Assembly: GCA_965261795.1 (NCBI GenBank) | Contig: OZ253476.1 | Span: 3,720,001-3,784,000 of the forward strand | Source: CBDCFV01 sp965261795 | GTDB taxonomy: Bacteria; Chloroflexota; Dehalococcoidia; Lucifugimonadales; UBA3495 | Length of the DNA stretch: 64,000 bases | Reading direction: 5' to 3' | Shown: one piece after another, positions 18,010 to 27,781 of the stretch | Numbering within the stretch: position 1 is the first letter of the stretch | Layout: each line of letters begins with the position of its first letter | The notes under the pieces: model-generated | Databases searched by the model: none | The model's input: the letters and a program-made list of their open reading frames with translations, nothing else | Told to the model about the DNA's origin: nothing | Translations under genes and position numbers: made by a program

Positions 18010-18843
18010 ATGCAGTCGGCCGATCTGAACCTTACAACCACCATAACCGGATACCAGCGGTTCCTGTTCCTCAAGCTGCCGGCGGGCGGCGCCGACGCCG
18101 GTCTTGCCGAGGCTATAGGGCGCCTGGGGGATGGCATGGAGAACATGCACTACGTCGACGGGCCGCCATCGGCGGAGGCGTTCCGGCGAGGGCGGTTCCA
18201 GATTCTGAGGTCGGAGCCAACCATGAGCCGGGAGCAGGACCTGTCCCACCCGGCAGTGATGAATGCCGATGGTCTAGTCCGGCTGGAGGCTGAAACCGAA
18301 GCGCCGCTCCTGAAGTACGAGGAAGGTCTGCGGGCGCTGCTGGAGCCCAGCGGAGGCAGTGTCGAGACGTTGGCCGGCGTACAAAGGCCTCGCAGCTATA
18401 CCAGCCACGCCATGACCCAATACGCGTATGCTCACGCCCAACAGCCCGGCCCCGGAAGCGCTCATCCCTTGGGTGTGGTGACGCCCATGAACAAGAATGC
18501 CGAATGGTGGGGCATGGACTGGATGCACCGGGAGAGCTTCTTTCTGCCCCGATATGACGCCAAGGAAAACATGATAGTAAAAGGCCACGCGCTGGCGGCG
18601 GACGCGGGCATCACTTGCATCACCCGCAGGTTGGTGCACGCTCCCGAAGGGTACGGCAAGGAAGGATGCTATGACTTTGTGGGGTACTTCGAGTTTGCCG
18701 AAGCTGACGCGTCCACGTTCAGTGCGGTGATGGCGGCGTTGCGGGACGCTGAGCAGAACCCGGAGTGGGCTTACATCAGCGAAGGCCCGGAGTGGTGGGG
18801 CCGACGCGTGGGGGAACCGGCGGGTTTGTGGGGGAAGGGGTAG
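18010..18843 (+). CDS. Possible chlorite-dismutase-like (Cld/EfeB fold) protein
   Basis: The 277-aa protein ends in YFEFAEADASTFSAVMAALR...NPEWAYISEGPEWWGRRV, which recalls the last ferredoxin-like strand and helix of chlorite-dismutase family proteins; a MHRESFF motif lies near residue 175. Cld-family members bind heme and act as peroxidases, coproheme decarboxylases or chlorite dismutases. The match is weak, and whether the proximal His is conserved cannot be judged without alignment. It lies 57 bp after the CoxL-type gene with GAGGAGGG upstream, so the two may be co-transcribed. Confidence 0.4.
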   Translation: MQSADLNLTTTITGYQRFLFLKLPAGGADAGLAEAIGRLGDGMENMHYVDGPPSAEAFRRGRFQILRSEPTMSREQDLSHPAVMNADGLVRLEAETEAPLLKYEEGLRALLEPSGGSVETLAGVQRPRSYTSHAMTQYAYAHAQQPGPGSAHPLGVVTPMNKNAEWWGMDWMHRESFFLPRYDAKENMIVKGHALAADAGITCITRRLVHAPEGYGKEGCYDFVGYFEFAEADASTFSAVMAALRDAEQNPEWAYISEGPEWWGRRVGEPAGLWGKG

Positions 18844-18886
18844 CCCAACCCTGGCGGATATCCGGGATGTTTTACTTGGGTATAAC

Positions 18887-19687
18887 CTACAGCCCTATAA
18901 GCCGCCGGGCGTTCTCCCCCAAGATGCCTTTCTTTTCGGAGTCTGAAAATGGGAGGCTGTCGATGTAATTGGATTCGGCTTCCTGGCTGGCCAGCGGATA
19001 GTCGGTGCCCAAGCAGACTTTGTGTGCCCCCTGCTTGTTGATGATGACGTTGAGAGTGTCGGGCGCGACCTCCCGCAGAGACGGCGGCCAAGTGGTGTCG
19101 ATGATGACGTTCTCCCGGCCGATCAGTTCCCTCTCCGCTTCGTCCAGCATGTAAAAGCCGCCCAAGTGGAGAGCGATTATCTTCAGTCGGGGAAACCTCC
19201 GCACCACGTTCATGATGCGGTCAGGCGACGCATAGATTATCTCGTCTGGCCCGGTACCTGGGAAACTGCCCGAATGTATCGCCAAGACCATGTCCTCGCC
19301 CATCTCCTCATACACCGGGAACATGCTTGGGTCGTCGGGGAAAAAGCTGTTCATCATGGGGTGCAACTTGATGCCCTTGATCGCGTTCTCCCGTAGCCGC
19401 CGCACCTCCTCGGCCTTGTTCTCCAAGTTGGGATGCAGAGCCCCAAACGGGACCAGCATCTCGTCCTGAATGGAAATCAACCAGTTGTTGGCCCTGATTA
19501 CTTGGTCGGGACGGTCAACGACTCCAAGCACTACCGACTTGTCAATCCCAGAGGCGCGCATGTGGGCTTTTATCCCGTCCACCGTGTTAGCGGCGATGGC
19601 CTCGAAGCCAAACCCGGCGCTCATGGACTCAAGCACCGCTTCGGCGATGCGGTCCGGCCAAACGTGGGTGTGTACGTCTACTCGCAT
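18887..19687 (-). CDS. Amidohydrolase 2 family metal-dependent hydrolase
   Basis: TIM-barrel amidohydrolase of 266 aa: MRVDVHTHVWPD gives the first metal-binding HxH, GIKLHPMMNSFFPDD the third-strand His, LAIHSGS and IIALHLGG further His ligands, and VCLGTDYP the final Asp. The family includes decarboxylases and lactonases/hydrolases of aromatic or keto acids. The gene converges on the Cld-like gene with a 43-bp gap. Substrate unknown. Confidence 0.85.
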   Translation of the reverse strand: MRVDVHTHVWPDRIAEAVLESMSAGFGFEAIAANTVDGIKAHMRASGIDKSVVLGVVDRPDQVIRANNWLISIQDEMLVPFGALHPNLENKAEEVRRLRENAIKGIKLHPMMNSFFPDDPSMFPVYEEMGEDMVLAIHSGSFPGTGPDEIIYASPDRIMNVVRRFPRLKIIALHLGGFYMLDEAERELIGRENVIIDTTWPPSLREVAPDTLNVIINKQGAHKVCLGTDYPLASQEAESNYIDSLPFSDSEKKGILGENARRLIGL

Positions 19688-20335
19688 GATGGTCCGTCCA
19701 AGTTAAACATTATCCATCCTCGCCTCACCCTTCCCAACTCGCCCGCTATGCTACCATGCAAACGTGTCGTTGCAATAGTAGGATTTTCCGCTTTTACCTG
19801 CGCCGTTATTCGCCCAGGGCTTTGATCGGTCGTTTTGGGATACGACATGCAATGAACATGGTGAACTTGGATATCTGGACCGTTTACGATGGTCAGCAAG
19901 GAGGTTGCCACACTTAGAAAAGGCAGATTTTGGAGAATCCGGGTTGATTGACAGCGGACTGGGTGGACGTTAAATTCGTAGTATGCCTATTGCGCCAACT
20001 GAGGGTGGCCATCGATCATGGGCATCGAGGCTCCGAACTCCGCCGGGGTGGGTATCCGTGGTGGTCTTACCGTGGAGGGATATCTCCGAGCCGTTGTTTG
20101 CGATTGGCCTGTCCCGCCGGAGATGCGCATAGGTATTGGACCAAACTCCGATGGGCTGTTCAGGAGTTAATCGCACTTGGGGCCAGGGTGGAAGTTTACG
20201 AAGCTTCCGTTAGGGCCATCAGAAGGCACTGACTCGGTGGCGGATGTTCAGTGGATGGTCAGGATTTTACGAGAGGCGGTTGTGTAGTCCTGGGCAGCAT
20301 CAGGTAGAGTTTCCAAGCGCCTTAATTTGGGCCTT
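19688..20335. other. Intergenic stretch without a supportable gene
   Basis: Short open frames occur on both strands but none has a convincing start or recognisable product. Around 20018-20290 two adjacent plus-strand frames (GIRGGLTVEGYLRAVVCDWP, then IALGARVEVYEASVRAIRRH) look like pieces of one decayed gene, which I cannot name. Confidence 0.4.
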
Positions 20336-20421
20336 GCCGGGATGGCGGAATGGTAGACGCGGCGGACTTAAAATCCGCTGTCCGAAAGGATGTGTGGGTT
20401 CGAGTCCCTCTCCCGGCACCA
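20336..20421 (+). tRNA. tRNA-Leu (anticodon TAA)
   Basis: Acceptor strands GCCGGGA (20336) and TCCCGGC (20411-20417) pair fully, followed by discriminator A and an encoded CCA (20419-20421). The anticodon stem GCGGA/TCCGC encloses CTTAAAA with anticodon TAA, a short variable arm follows, and GGGTTCGAGTCCC is the T arm. Genomic debris from several IS elements begins about 100 bp downstream, in keeping with tRNA 3' ends as integration hot spots. Confidence 0.95.
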
Positions 20422-20530
20422 CCTTTCCAGTATTACAACGACCGTTCTCGAAACGACGGAATGGGTAGACCAACCGGCTCAGCCTTCATCGGGGAATCGT
20501 AGCCTCGCATTTTCCTGTTGGACCTAGGGT

Positions 20531-20680
20531 ATGTTCGGCCGGAGCGAATCGGCGAAATCAACCGTGCAGGACGGCTGGTCATCCTTGCAGTACTACAAGA
20601 AGGTGTCCAACTACATCGGCCTGATCCAATTGGCGTGCACCCTGCTATGGTACCGCCGACAATGCCAACTCAAGCTTTGA
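20531..20680 (+). pseudogene. Transposase C-terminal remnant
   Basis: 49 codons ending SNYIGLIQLACTLLWYRRQC..., a typical C-terminus of IS4/IS5-like DDE transposases. The DDE core is absent. The sequence just after the stop (TTTGAGATAGTTGCTAA) recurs at about 22001 after another transposase remnant, so both probably keep the same element's terminal repeat. Confidence 0.6.
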
Positions 20681-20770
20681 GATAGTTGCTAATTCTAAAT
20701 GGAGCGGTCGCTGGAAGATGTGAGGGTAGCCATTGACCTGCTGCAAATGCTGTCTGACCGGAGGTGAACG

Positions 20771-21541
20771 ATGCAGGACAGTTACGTGGGGGATATTGGT
20801 GATCTGGCCAAGCTCGGGTTGTTGCGTGAGTTGAGCAAGGGTGGAAGGCAGTTGGGGGTAGCGTGGTATTTGTACCCTCACGAAGAGGGGCCGGACGGAC
20901 AACATACGGAGTATCTTGCCCAACCCGATATTTGGCGGCCCGTCGACGGGGACTTGTTCGACGAGTTCCATGGCATTATTGCCCAGTGGCGAGAGCGCGA
21001 AGGGGAACGTTCTGTGACGGATGCGAGATACCTGGGTCTCTTGCCGGGTGCGGTTTTCGCCTGCGAAATGTTGTGTTACCATCCCCGGTCCGATGACGAG
21101 TGCAATAGGGCAGAATGGCGGCGCGGGTGGTTCGAGAGTGTTACAGAACGACTGAGAGATTGCGATATCGTATTTGCCGATCCCGACAACGGACTTTACG
21201 ATAACCGCAGATTCCAATACGACGGTAGGGGTGGCGATTGGAAAAGGCTACCACTCGGAGAGGCATTGGGACTGTCGGAAAATCGCACCGCAGTCATCTA
21301 CCATCACAATACCCGGTTTAGAGGCGGTCTCGGCGGGGAGATTGAGCATTGGATGAGGCAATTACCTGGCTGTACCCACGCCTTTCGCTGCCGACGTAAC
21401 GGCAATCGAACATTCTTTGTCCTGAACGCTGACAATGCCACTGTCGTCAGCTTGACGGCATTCGTGGAACGGTGGCGAGAGGCGGAACAAAGGGCTGGGT
21501 TCAGGCAAAACCAACTTAGTGAACTTGTTACCCGAAGATGA
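20771..21541 (+). CDS. Hypothetical protein, 256 aa
   Basis: I cannot name a family with confidence. The N-terminus reads MQDSYVGDIGDLAKLGLLRE and the centre has CDIVFADPDNGLYDN, a pattern of a DPDNG loop in a Rossmann-like setting that I associate with scattered hypothetical proteins, some beside defence genes. There are no membrane segments. A good ribosome binding site (GGAGGTGAACG) precedes the ATG. A 22-codon ORF (20699-20767) just upstream may be the tail of a preceding gene lost to the IS debris. The gene lies between two transposase remnants and may be cargo. Confidence 0.65.
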   Translation: MQDSYVGDIGDLAKLGLLRELSKGGRQLGVAWYLYPHEEGPDGQHTEYLAQPDIWRPVDGDLFDEFHGIIAQWREREGERSVTDARYLGLLPGAVFACEMLCYHPRSDDECNRAEWRRGWFESVTERLRDCDIVFADPDNGLYDNRRFQYDGRGGDWKRLPLGEALGLSENRTAVIYHHNTRFRGGLGGEIEHWMRQLPGCTHAFRCRRNGNRTFFVLNADNATVVSLTAFVERWREAEQRAGFRQNQLSELVTRR

Positions 21542-21820
21542 CAACTCTTGACTATCAAGGTGGAACCAATGCCGTCCGCCGCCGCTCGGTGGATGAGCGA
21601 TGGGCAGATGGGCTTGGTTCCTGCGGCCGAGCAGGTGGCCAAGGAAGGGTTGGCCGGGGGCGCCGCTGCCTACGACGTGGCCACTGAGTTCCCCACTGAA
21701 ATTATGTTGATCTGAACGAAGCGGGGTTGTTGACGGACCGGATCCCGACTGTCTACGGCGGCCACGGAGTCGACTCACTGACCTTTGCCATATGCATCTC
21801 CACCGAATTGGCGAGTAGAA

Positions 21821-22019
21821 GCTGGCAGCTGACGGTCAAAAGCGCCATCCAGCGCGGCGCTGGGTGATGGAACGGACCTTGGGTTGGCTGTCCAAGCGCC
21901 GTGGGAAATTTGTGCGCTACGACAAGACGGCAGTCAATTACCTGGCCCTGCTGCACGGCCCTGAGCGCTGCTCTGGCATCGCCTTCACTGGCAACTGCTG
22001 TTTTGAGATAGTTTCTAAG
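21821..22019 (+). pseudogene. IS5-family transposase C-terminal remnant
   Basis: In one frame the sequence reads RRWVMERTLGWLSKRRG, then RYDKTAVNYLALLHG, the conserved C-terminal block of IS5-family transposases with the final Glu (VMERT). A stop lies just upstream and the D-D part is not recoverable. The following insertion sequence begins at 22020, directly after TTTTGAGATAGTTTCTAAG, the putative end of this older element. Confidence 0.7.
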
Positions 22020-23492
22020 CTGGACTTTGTACAAAATTTAGAATAATCACAAAAACAAGGTAAGCTGGCTTGGCCCCATCTCTCACAATAGGTCAAGCCA
22101 TGCTTACCCTGCCGGATGCCATTGTAGCCGTTCTCCTTCCCTTCGCAACGCTGTTCCAGAACCGGACTTGGCTGAAAGCCCAAGTTCTGCTGGTCGGCAC
22201 AATACTTACCCCGGGCCGGCGCACGGTTGCCGCGGCGCTCCGTGTCATGGGCCTCAGCGGCGACCGTAACTATGCCCGCTATCATCACGTGCTCAACCGG
22301 GCGGCCTGGTCGCCGCTACAAGTATCGCAGGTCCTGCTGAAGCTGCTGCTCCAACATCTGGACCGGGGCGACGGCCCCTTGATGTTCGGTATCGACGAGA
22401 CCCTGGAGCGGCGCCAGGGGCCACAAATCAGTGCTCTGGGCATCTACCGCGACGCCGTGCGCTCCAGCCGCAGCTATGTGGTCAAGGCCAGCGGCCTGCG
22501 CTGGGTTTCCCTGATGTGGCTGGGCCACATACCCTTGGGCTGGGCGGTGTTGGGCTTTGCCATTCCTGACTGTGCTGGCGCCTTCGGAACGGTATTATCA
22601 GCGGCGGGGCCGTGCCCATGAGAAGCTCACCGATTGGGCCCGCCAGATGATCCTGCAACTGCGCCGCTGGCTGCCCCGCCGGCCGCTGGTGCTGGTGGGG
22701 GATGGCGGCTACGCCGTCCTCGACTTGCTCCACTTCTGCCAATCTCTCAGGGAACCGGTTACTCTGATTGCCAGACTGCGCCTGGATGCTGGCCTCTACG
22801 CACCGGCGCCACCGCGTCAGCCGGGCCAGATGGGTCGGCCCCGGGTGAAGGGCCCGCGCCTGCCCACGCTGAAACAACTCCTCGACCTGCCTGATCTTTC
22901 CCTGCCCACTCTTTCATGGGTTCCCTCGCCGGTGGCCTGGTACGACGGGACCACCAGAACCTTGGAACTCGCTTCTCAAACGGCCGTCTGGTATCACTGG
23001 GGCAAACCGCCCGTGCCCATCCGATGGGTCTTGATCCGAGACCCCAAAGGCGAACTGGATACCCAGGCTCTCCTCTGCACCAACCAGACGGTGGCTCCGG
23101 TGCAGATTGTGGAATGGTTTGTGCTGCGCTGGCAACTGGAAGTCACCTACCAGGAGGTGCGGGATCACCTGGGAGTGGAGACCCACCGCCAGTGGTCTGA
23201 CCGCGCCATCGCCCGCACTACGCCCATCCTGATGGGCTTGTTTTCCTGGATTGCCTTGGCCGCTCACGCATTGCAGGAACGCCGCCCGATCATCCAGCGA
23301 ACTGTCGCTTGGTACGCCAAGCCGACGCCCACCTTCGTAGATGCCATCGCCCTGGTGTGCCGCCACTTGTGGACCGCATCACACAATTTTTCAACGTCAT
23401 CGCTGGACGACGACATTGAAAAAGTCCCGGCCAAATTGTACGCCCGCCTCATTGACTCCCTCGCCTACGCCGCTTGAACGTACAAAGTCCAG
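22020..23492 (+). mobile_element. IS701-like insertion sequence
   Basis: A perfect 13-bp terminal inverted repeat, CTGGACTTTGTAC at 22020-22032 and its complement at 23480-23492, encloses one transposase gene. Length is 1473 bp. It has inserted at the edge of an IS5-type remnant. No clear target-site duplication was found. Confidence 0.8.
22100..23477 (+). pseudogene. IS701-like transposase, frameshifted
   Basis: The N-terminal part (to about 22550) carries FGIDETLERRQGPQISALGI with the first catalytic Asp; the C-terminal part, in the +1 frame from about 22557, continues PFLTVLAPSERYYQRRGRAH, then VLVGDGGYAVLDLL (second Asp) and WFVLRWQLEVTYQEVRDHLG (catalytic Glu). Joined, they make a full-length DDE transposase of the IS701/IS4 supergroup. 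The one-base shift near GGGCTTTGCC either inactivates it or is an unproven programmed frameshift. ATG at 22100 is the preferred start. Confidence 0.8.
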
Positions 23493-23736
23493 TTCATAGT
23501 AAATCCTTTTTCTACTGTCGGGCATTCTTTACGATCCGGTTGCTGACTGCCCGAAATGCCAGTGGCCTGGGATGAGCAACTTTCCCAAGGCCGGACAGGA
23601 GCGGGCGATGACCGCACAGAGAAATTCGCCAAATCCGGCGGTATCTCACCACTCGATTGGTAGCCGTCAAGGAGCAGCGATGCCACGATGGCTGGCGCCG
23701 TGAGAGTCGGCCCAGCCGTCTCCGGCAATCACAACC

Positions 23737-25200
23737 TCAGGCAAAGTCATTCGTTGCTTCGTCGTTTTCCGTTCGCATCAACAGGGCCGGCAAAATGGCA
23801 ACCAGCGACACGAACCCCGCGATCATGAAGAGGTCCTGAAACACGGTGACGCCGGCGTCTATCAAGACGGCCTCGGTCGCCTCGAAGTTCGGGCCAAGGG
23901 TCACGTCGGCCGTCAGGCTGTAGAAGCGCTCTATGCCCCAGGCCGACAAGGCCGCCAGCCCCAGCGCCATCCCCACCATTCGCGATGCCGTGACCAATGA
24001 GGCCGCCGCTCCCCAATAATGGCCGGGCGCTGCGCTCAAAGCGCTGACGCCTATAGGAGGGATGACCAGCCCAAATCCCAAACCCGCCGCGACCAAGGGC
24101 AAGGTTAGCCTGAGTTCCTCCACCTGTTTCTCCCAACCACTCATGATCAGGAGGCCCGTTCCCATAAACACGAGGCCGGTTATGCACACCGACCTCACTC
24201 CCGTCCAACGAAGAAGGTAACCTCCTACCACCGCTCCCACCGGAATGGCGGCCGTAAGACGTACCAAATGGAGGGCGCTCTCCCATGCCCTCTTCTCCAT
24301 GACGGTGGCAGCCATGACCGGCACTGCTACCAAAGCAATGATCAAGGCGACCCCCACCAGGAACTGGGTAGCGTTGGCGGACAAGAACGCCCGGGAGCTG
24401 TACAGGAAAGATGCCAACAGAGGCTGGACGGCGCGTCTCTCCACCAGAATCAATACGACGACCAGCAAGACTCCCAGGGCCACCATCAAATACGGACGAA
24501 TGGACTCTCCGGTGAAGATGCTTCTTTGCGCCAGCGCAATAGAAAGAACAGTGAGCGCTCCTCCCAGCGCCAGTGCCCCCAAGTAGTCCATCTTAGCCCC
24601 AGGATTGGCCCGGTTCGGCAAAATGGCCAGGAGCGCTATCAGAATGAAGCTCTGGGGTATGTCCAGCCAGAATATCCACCGCCAGCCGATCCACTCGATT
24701 ATGCCTCCTCCATAGAGAGGGCCCAAAACGGACCCGGCTTCAGCCGAGGCGGCCACGAGTCCTATTGCTATTCCCTTTTTCTGTGGCGCTACGACTCCCA
24801 CTGCCATAGCCAGACTTATTGGGACCGTGGTGCCGCCCCCGATGGCTTGGAGCACCCTGGCGGATACCACCCAAGGGAAGTTTGGGGCCAGCGCCACAAA
24901 CGCCGACCCGACGGAGAACAAGACCAGGGCCACTTGGAACATCTTTACCCGGCCATATACGTCGGACAGGCGCCCAGCCAATGGCATGGCCACGGTGTAG
25001 CTGATCAGATACGCGGTTACGATCCAAGACGCCTTATCCAGGTCCGTCAGGGGGATTTTCAAGTCCACCATTACGCTAGGCAACGCGGCGACTACCACGG
25101 TCTGGTCCAAAGCGGTCGAGAAAACCCCCAGGCAAAGAATCCCTAACACAACCGACTGGGAAGAACCCAGGGAGGCGAGGCGATGCCTAACTCCGATCAT
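23737..25200 (-). CDS. DHA2 family (EmrB/QacA-like) MFS transporter
   Basis: 487-aa protein with about 14 hydrophobic segments. GVFSTALDQTVVVAALPSV near residue 25 is the DHA2 motif D1 (LDxTVVNVALP), and GRLSDVYGRVKMFQ is MFS motif A. Family members export drugs or other hydrophobic compounds by proton antiport. Its ATG overlaps the stop of the upstream lipoprotein gene by 4 bp (ATGA), so translation is coupled. Confidence 0.88.
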   Translation of the reverse strand: MIGVRHRLASLGSSQSVVLGILCLGVFSTALDQTVVVAALPSVMVDLKIPLTDLDKASWIVTAYLISYTVAMPLAGRLSDVYGRVKMFQVALVLFSVGSAFVALAPNFPWVVSARVLQAIGGGTTVPISLAMAVGVVAPQKKGIAIGLVAASAEAGSVLGPLYGGGIIEWIGWRWIFWLDIPQSFILIALLAILPNRANPGAKMDYLGALALGGALTVLSIALAQRSIFTGESIRPYLMVALGVLLVVVLILVERRAVQPLLASFLYSSRAFLSANATQFLVGVALIIALVAVPVMAATVMEKRAWESALHLVRLTAAIPVGAVVGGYLLRWTGVRSVCITGLVFMGTGLLIMSGWEKQVEELRLTLPLVAAGLGFGLVIPPIGVSALSAAPGHYWGAAASLVTASRMVGMALGLAALSAWGIERFYSLTADVTLGPNFEATEAVLIDAGVTVFQDLFMIAGFVSLVAILPALLMRTENDEATNDFA

Positions 25201-25937
25201 CGACCGGACCCTGCCTCCGGAAGCTGGATGTCAACGGGAAGGTCAATGCCTTCAATGGTTAGAACACGGACGGTTTCCGGCGCGTCGTCGGTGTAGATTT
25301 GGCCCGCTATCCTGATCTGCCGCAACGCATGCTCGGCTTCGTCGATCCATAGGGTCAAGGCCACTGAAAGACCCGGGTCCACAGAGGTCATGAGGTTCGA
25401 TAACTCCTCCGACCCAATGGTCCCCTCAACGCGGATGGCCTGGGCTCCCCGCAGGGACTCCGTACCGGTGATAGTTCCATCCTCGATCGTGGCAAGCAAG
25501 TCGCGCAAAGTCATGCCCAACCCGACAAAATTAAAGGGGACCTGGTCCAGGGGCAAGGGGACCCAAGGCGCGTCTTTGGAAAATTTCATGACGGCCTGGT
25601 CTCCGACCGCCAACATCTCAATTTCAACAAATCCAATACCCGGCGCCACCACCTCCACCAACATCCTGAAGCTGTCGGGAGCTTTTACGTCCGCTTCCAT
25701 GCTCTTGAACGTCGTACCGAAGAACTTGGCTCCCGATTCCAGTTCGTCGACCATCTTGAACTTTGCCGTCGACATGGCAGCCAGCTTCTCGCCAGCGCTC
25801 GCCAGTACATCACTCAACTGAGGCGTTGGAGTGGGAACGGGCGTAGACGCCCCTCCACACGCGGCTGCCAAGAACAGGAAAGCCACCATCAATACGGTAA
25901 TTGACAAACCGCGGCGACGCGTCCTGAACAAGTTCAT
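25197..25937 (-). CDS. LppX/LprAFG-like lipoprotein
   Basis: 246-aa lipoprotein: MNLFRTRRRG then a hydrophobic stretch ending in lipobox FLAAACGG, a Thr/Pro linker, and a domain of about 200 residues with the LppX_LprAFG pattern (AMSTAKFKMVDELESG, PWVPLPLDQVPF). LprG and LppX in mycobacteria carry lipids and LprG works with the MFS pump Rv1410 (P55). The same lipoprotein-MFS arrangement with ATGA overlap here suggests a lipid or hydrophobic-compound export pair. Start ATG at 25937 is supported by AAGGAG upstream; upstream codons would add a non-signal-peptide N-terminus. Confidence 0.85.
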   Translation of the reverse strand: MNLFRTRRRGLSITVLMVAFLFLAAACGGASTPVPTPTPQLSDVLASAGEKLAAMSTAKFKMVDELESGAKFFGTTFKSMEADVKAPDSFRMLVEVVAPGIGFVEIEMLAVGDQAVMKFSKDAPWVPLPLDQVPFNFVGLGMTLRDLLATIEDGTITGTESLRGAQAIRVEGTIGSEELSNLMTSVDPGLSVALTLWIDEAEHALRQIRIAGQIYTDDAPETVRVLTIEGIDLPVDIQLPEAGSGR

Positions 25938-26663
25938 CTCCTCATCTCCTTGACCCAGCATCCAGCGGTGAGGCTGCCGCCTCTCCGGGAACGGAGCCTT
26001 CTCGAATTGTTGATCAAGCGCACGCGGCCGCCGTGGGGCCAAAGCCGGTTCCTGCGTACTCATCAGCGTATCCAGCGCTCCGCAGTGGTGACTCGCTGCC
26101 GCCACCCTCTGGAAGCTTGGCGCCGTCGTCGAAGCCGGCGGATGTGTATCAGTCATAGGTCGTGATCCACTCTGGGGCGATGCTGATGCCCTCTCAAACT
26201 TCACACGCGGTGTTCTGCCTTTCGAGTCGCAGCAGAACTTGAGGTACACGTATCTCGCATCGACCGGGCCTCGCGAATGCCAAGCGATTGCACTCCCAAC
26301 GAGGTAGGATTCCTACGTCCCACTATACTCCGAAGCGCCGTGTGAGGAGCTTGGGTGTTTTAGGCTTTTCGGGCAAGATGGCCCCACAGAGGGGTGAATT
26401 TGGTCCGAATTGCCAGAGCGCCCGGACAACAATCGAAGGTCCCGATTTTGTGCCGTCTTGGTCCTTGTGGAGACGACGACATAAGGCCAGCGCCTGACGA
26501 TGCCATTACCAAGCCCGGCTATCACCGCTGGATTCAGTAGTCCGGCTGTAGTACTAACCTGAAACGAGGATCCACCGTTTCGGGACACCGATTGACTGAG
26601 ATGCCCCCTGGATTTAACCTAAGCTCACCCAAACCCAATGGCCAACCAATAAAAGGAGTTTGC
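25938..26663. other. Divergent intergenic region
   Basis: The 726 bp between the lipoprotein gene (minus) and the hydrolase gene (plus) hold open frames without initiation signals or recognisable products. I see no RNA gene or clear repeat in it; it should contain the promoters of both flanking genes. Confidence 0.5.
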
Positions 26664-27536
26664 ATGACTATCAGCAAGCAGACAACCTATGAAATTGACG
26701 TCGAAGACGTGGAATATCTCCGGCACGGCGAAACGCCCTTACTGGCACGACTCTTTAAGCCCCGCGGCAGCGGACCCTTTCCGATAATGGTCGAGTTGCA
26801 TGGCGGCGCCTGGGTAAGGGGAGACCGTCTGAGCGGCAACGCGGCCAACGAAGCGTTGGCCAAGAATGGCGTGATCGTGGTTGCCCTGGATTTTCGAGCG
26901 CCGCCGGTAGCACCTTATCCGGCTTCTCTAGCCGACATCCACTACGGCATTCGCTGGTGTAAGACCCAGGCTGAGGCTTGGAACGGCCGACCGGATGGGA
27001 TAGGCGCAATGGGCACTTCCAGCGGGGCGCACCAAGCTATGCTGGTAGGTATGCGGTCCCACGATTCACGCTACGCGGCCCTGCCGCTCTCCAACGGCGC
27101 CGAAGAAGTGGATGCCACACTGGGCTGTGTGATTTTGTGCTCTCCGGTGATCGACCCACTGGGACGCTATCTCTATGCCAAAGGCCTTCGAGAAGATTGC
27201 AAACCGCCTGACGGTGTGAGCGACCGGGTCGTGGCCAACCACGACATGTATTGGGAGACGGAGGAGGCCATGGCCGAGGCCGCCCCAGCTCGTATGCTGG
27301 CCCTTGGAGAGCGCACAGCGCTGCCGCCCACGCTGTGCCTGGCCCGCACCTACGAGGACGCGCATCCGCGCCCGGACCTTGACGAGTTCATCCTGCAGTA
27401 TCGCAAGGCCGGCGGGCAGATAGATGTGACGATCTTCGAAGGGGAGGGCGAAGGACTGCTGCGAGACCTGTCCTCGCCGGTTGCTAAGCAGGCGATGGAA
27501 CAGATGGCCTCGTTCATTCATCAACACATCGGGTAA
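26664..27536 (+). CDS. Alpha/beta hydrolase, HSL-like
   Basis: 290-aa protein with oxyanion-hole motif ELHGGAWVRG near residue 50 and nucleophile elbow MGTSSGAH near residue 115, as in hormone-sensitive-lipase-type esterases. The usual catalytic His near the C-terminus (GxxHGF) is not apparent: the matching place reads FEGEGEGLLRDL. Either the His lies elsewhere or the enzyme is altered. ATG at 26664 follows AAAAGGAG, so I prefer it to the ORF opening at 26592. Confidence 0.8.
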   Translation: MTISKQTTYEIDVEDVEYLRHGETPLLARLFKPRGSGPFPIMVELHGGAWVRGDRLSGNAANEALAKNGVIVVALDFRAPPVAPYPASLADIHYGIRWCKTQAEAWNGRPDGIGAMGTSSGAHQAMLVGMRSHDSRYAALPLSNGAEEVDATLGCVILCSPVIDPLGRYLYAKGLREDCKPPDGVSDRVVANHDMYWETEEAMAEAAPARMLALGERTALPPTLCLARTYEDAHPRPDLDEFILQYRKAGGQIDVTIFEGEGEGLLRDLSSPVAKQAMEQMASFIHQHIG

Positions 27537-27781
27537 CCGGACAGCTCGGAGCTCTATGGACGATGGTGACGCCGCACTGGCCCTTCTGAAAGAAGGTGTT
27601 CAGCGGGACCGGTGTTGGCGTCATCTCCAAGAGCGACGGGACCCTCACTTAATTCCGCCTTGATTCTGTACAGCTAACTGGCTAACCGGGTCCACTTCAG
27701 TGCTTGAAGATGTGGTACTAACTAACTAAAATAGTGCATTAGGCTACATTTCGATAGTCGGCACATCGGCGGAGGCTCGAC

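Noticed and set aside
19948..20232. 94-aa plus-strand ORF
   Set aside because: No ribosome binding site and composition unlike neighbours; at most part of a decayed gene.
26250..26588. Small ORFs on both strands before the hydrolase
   Set aside because: No initiation signals or conserved look; ordinary divergent intergenic DNA.
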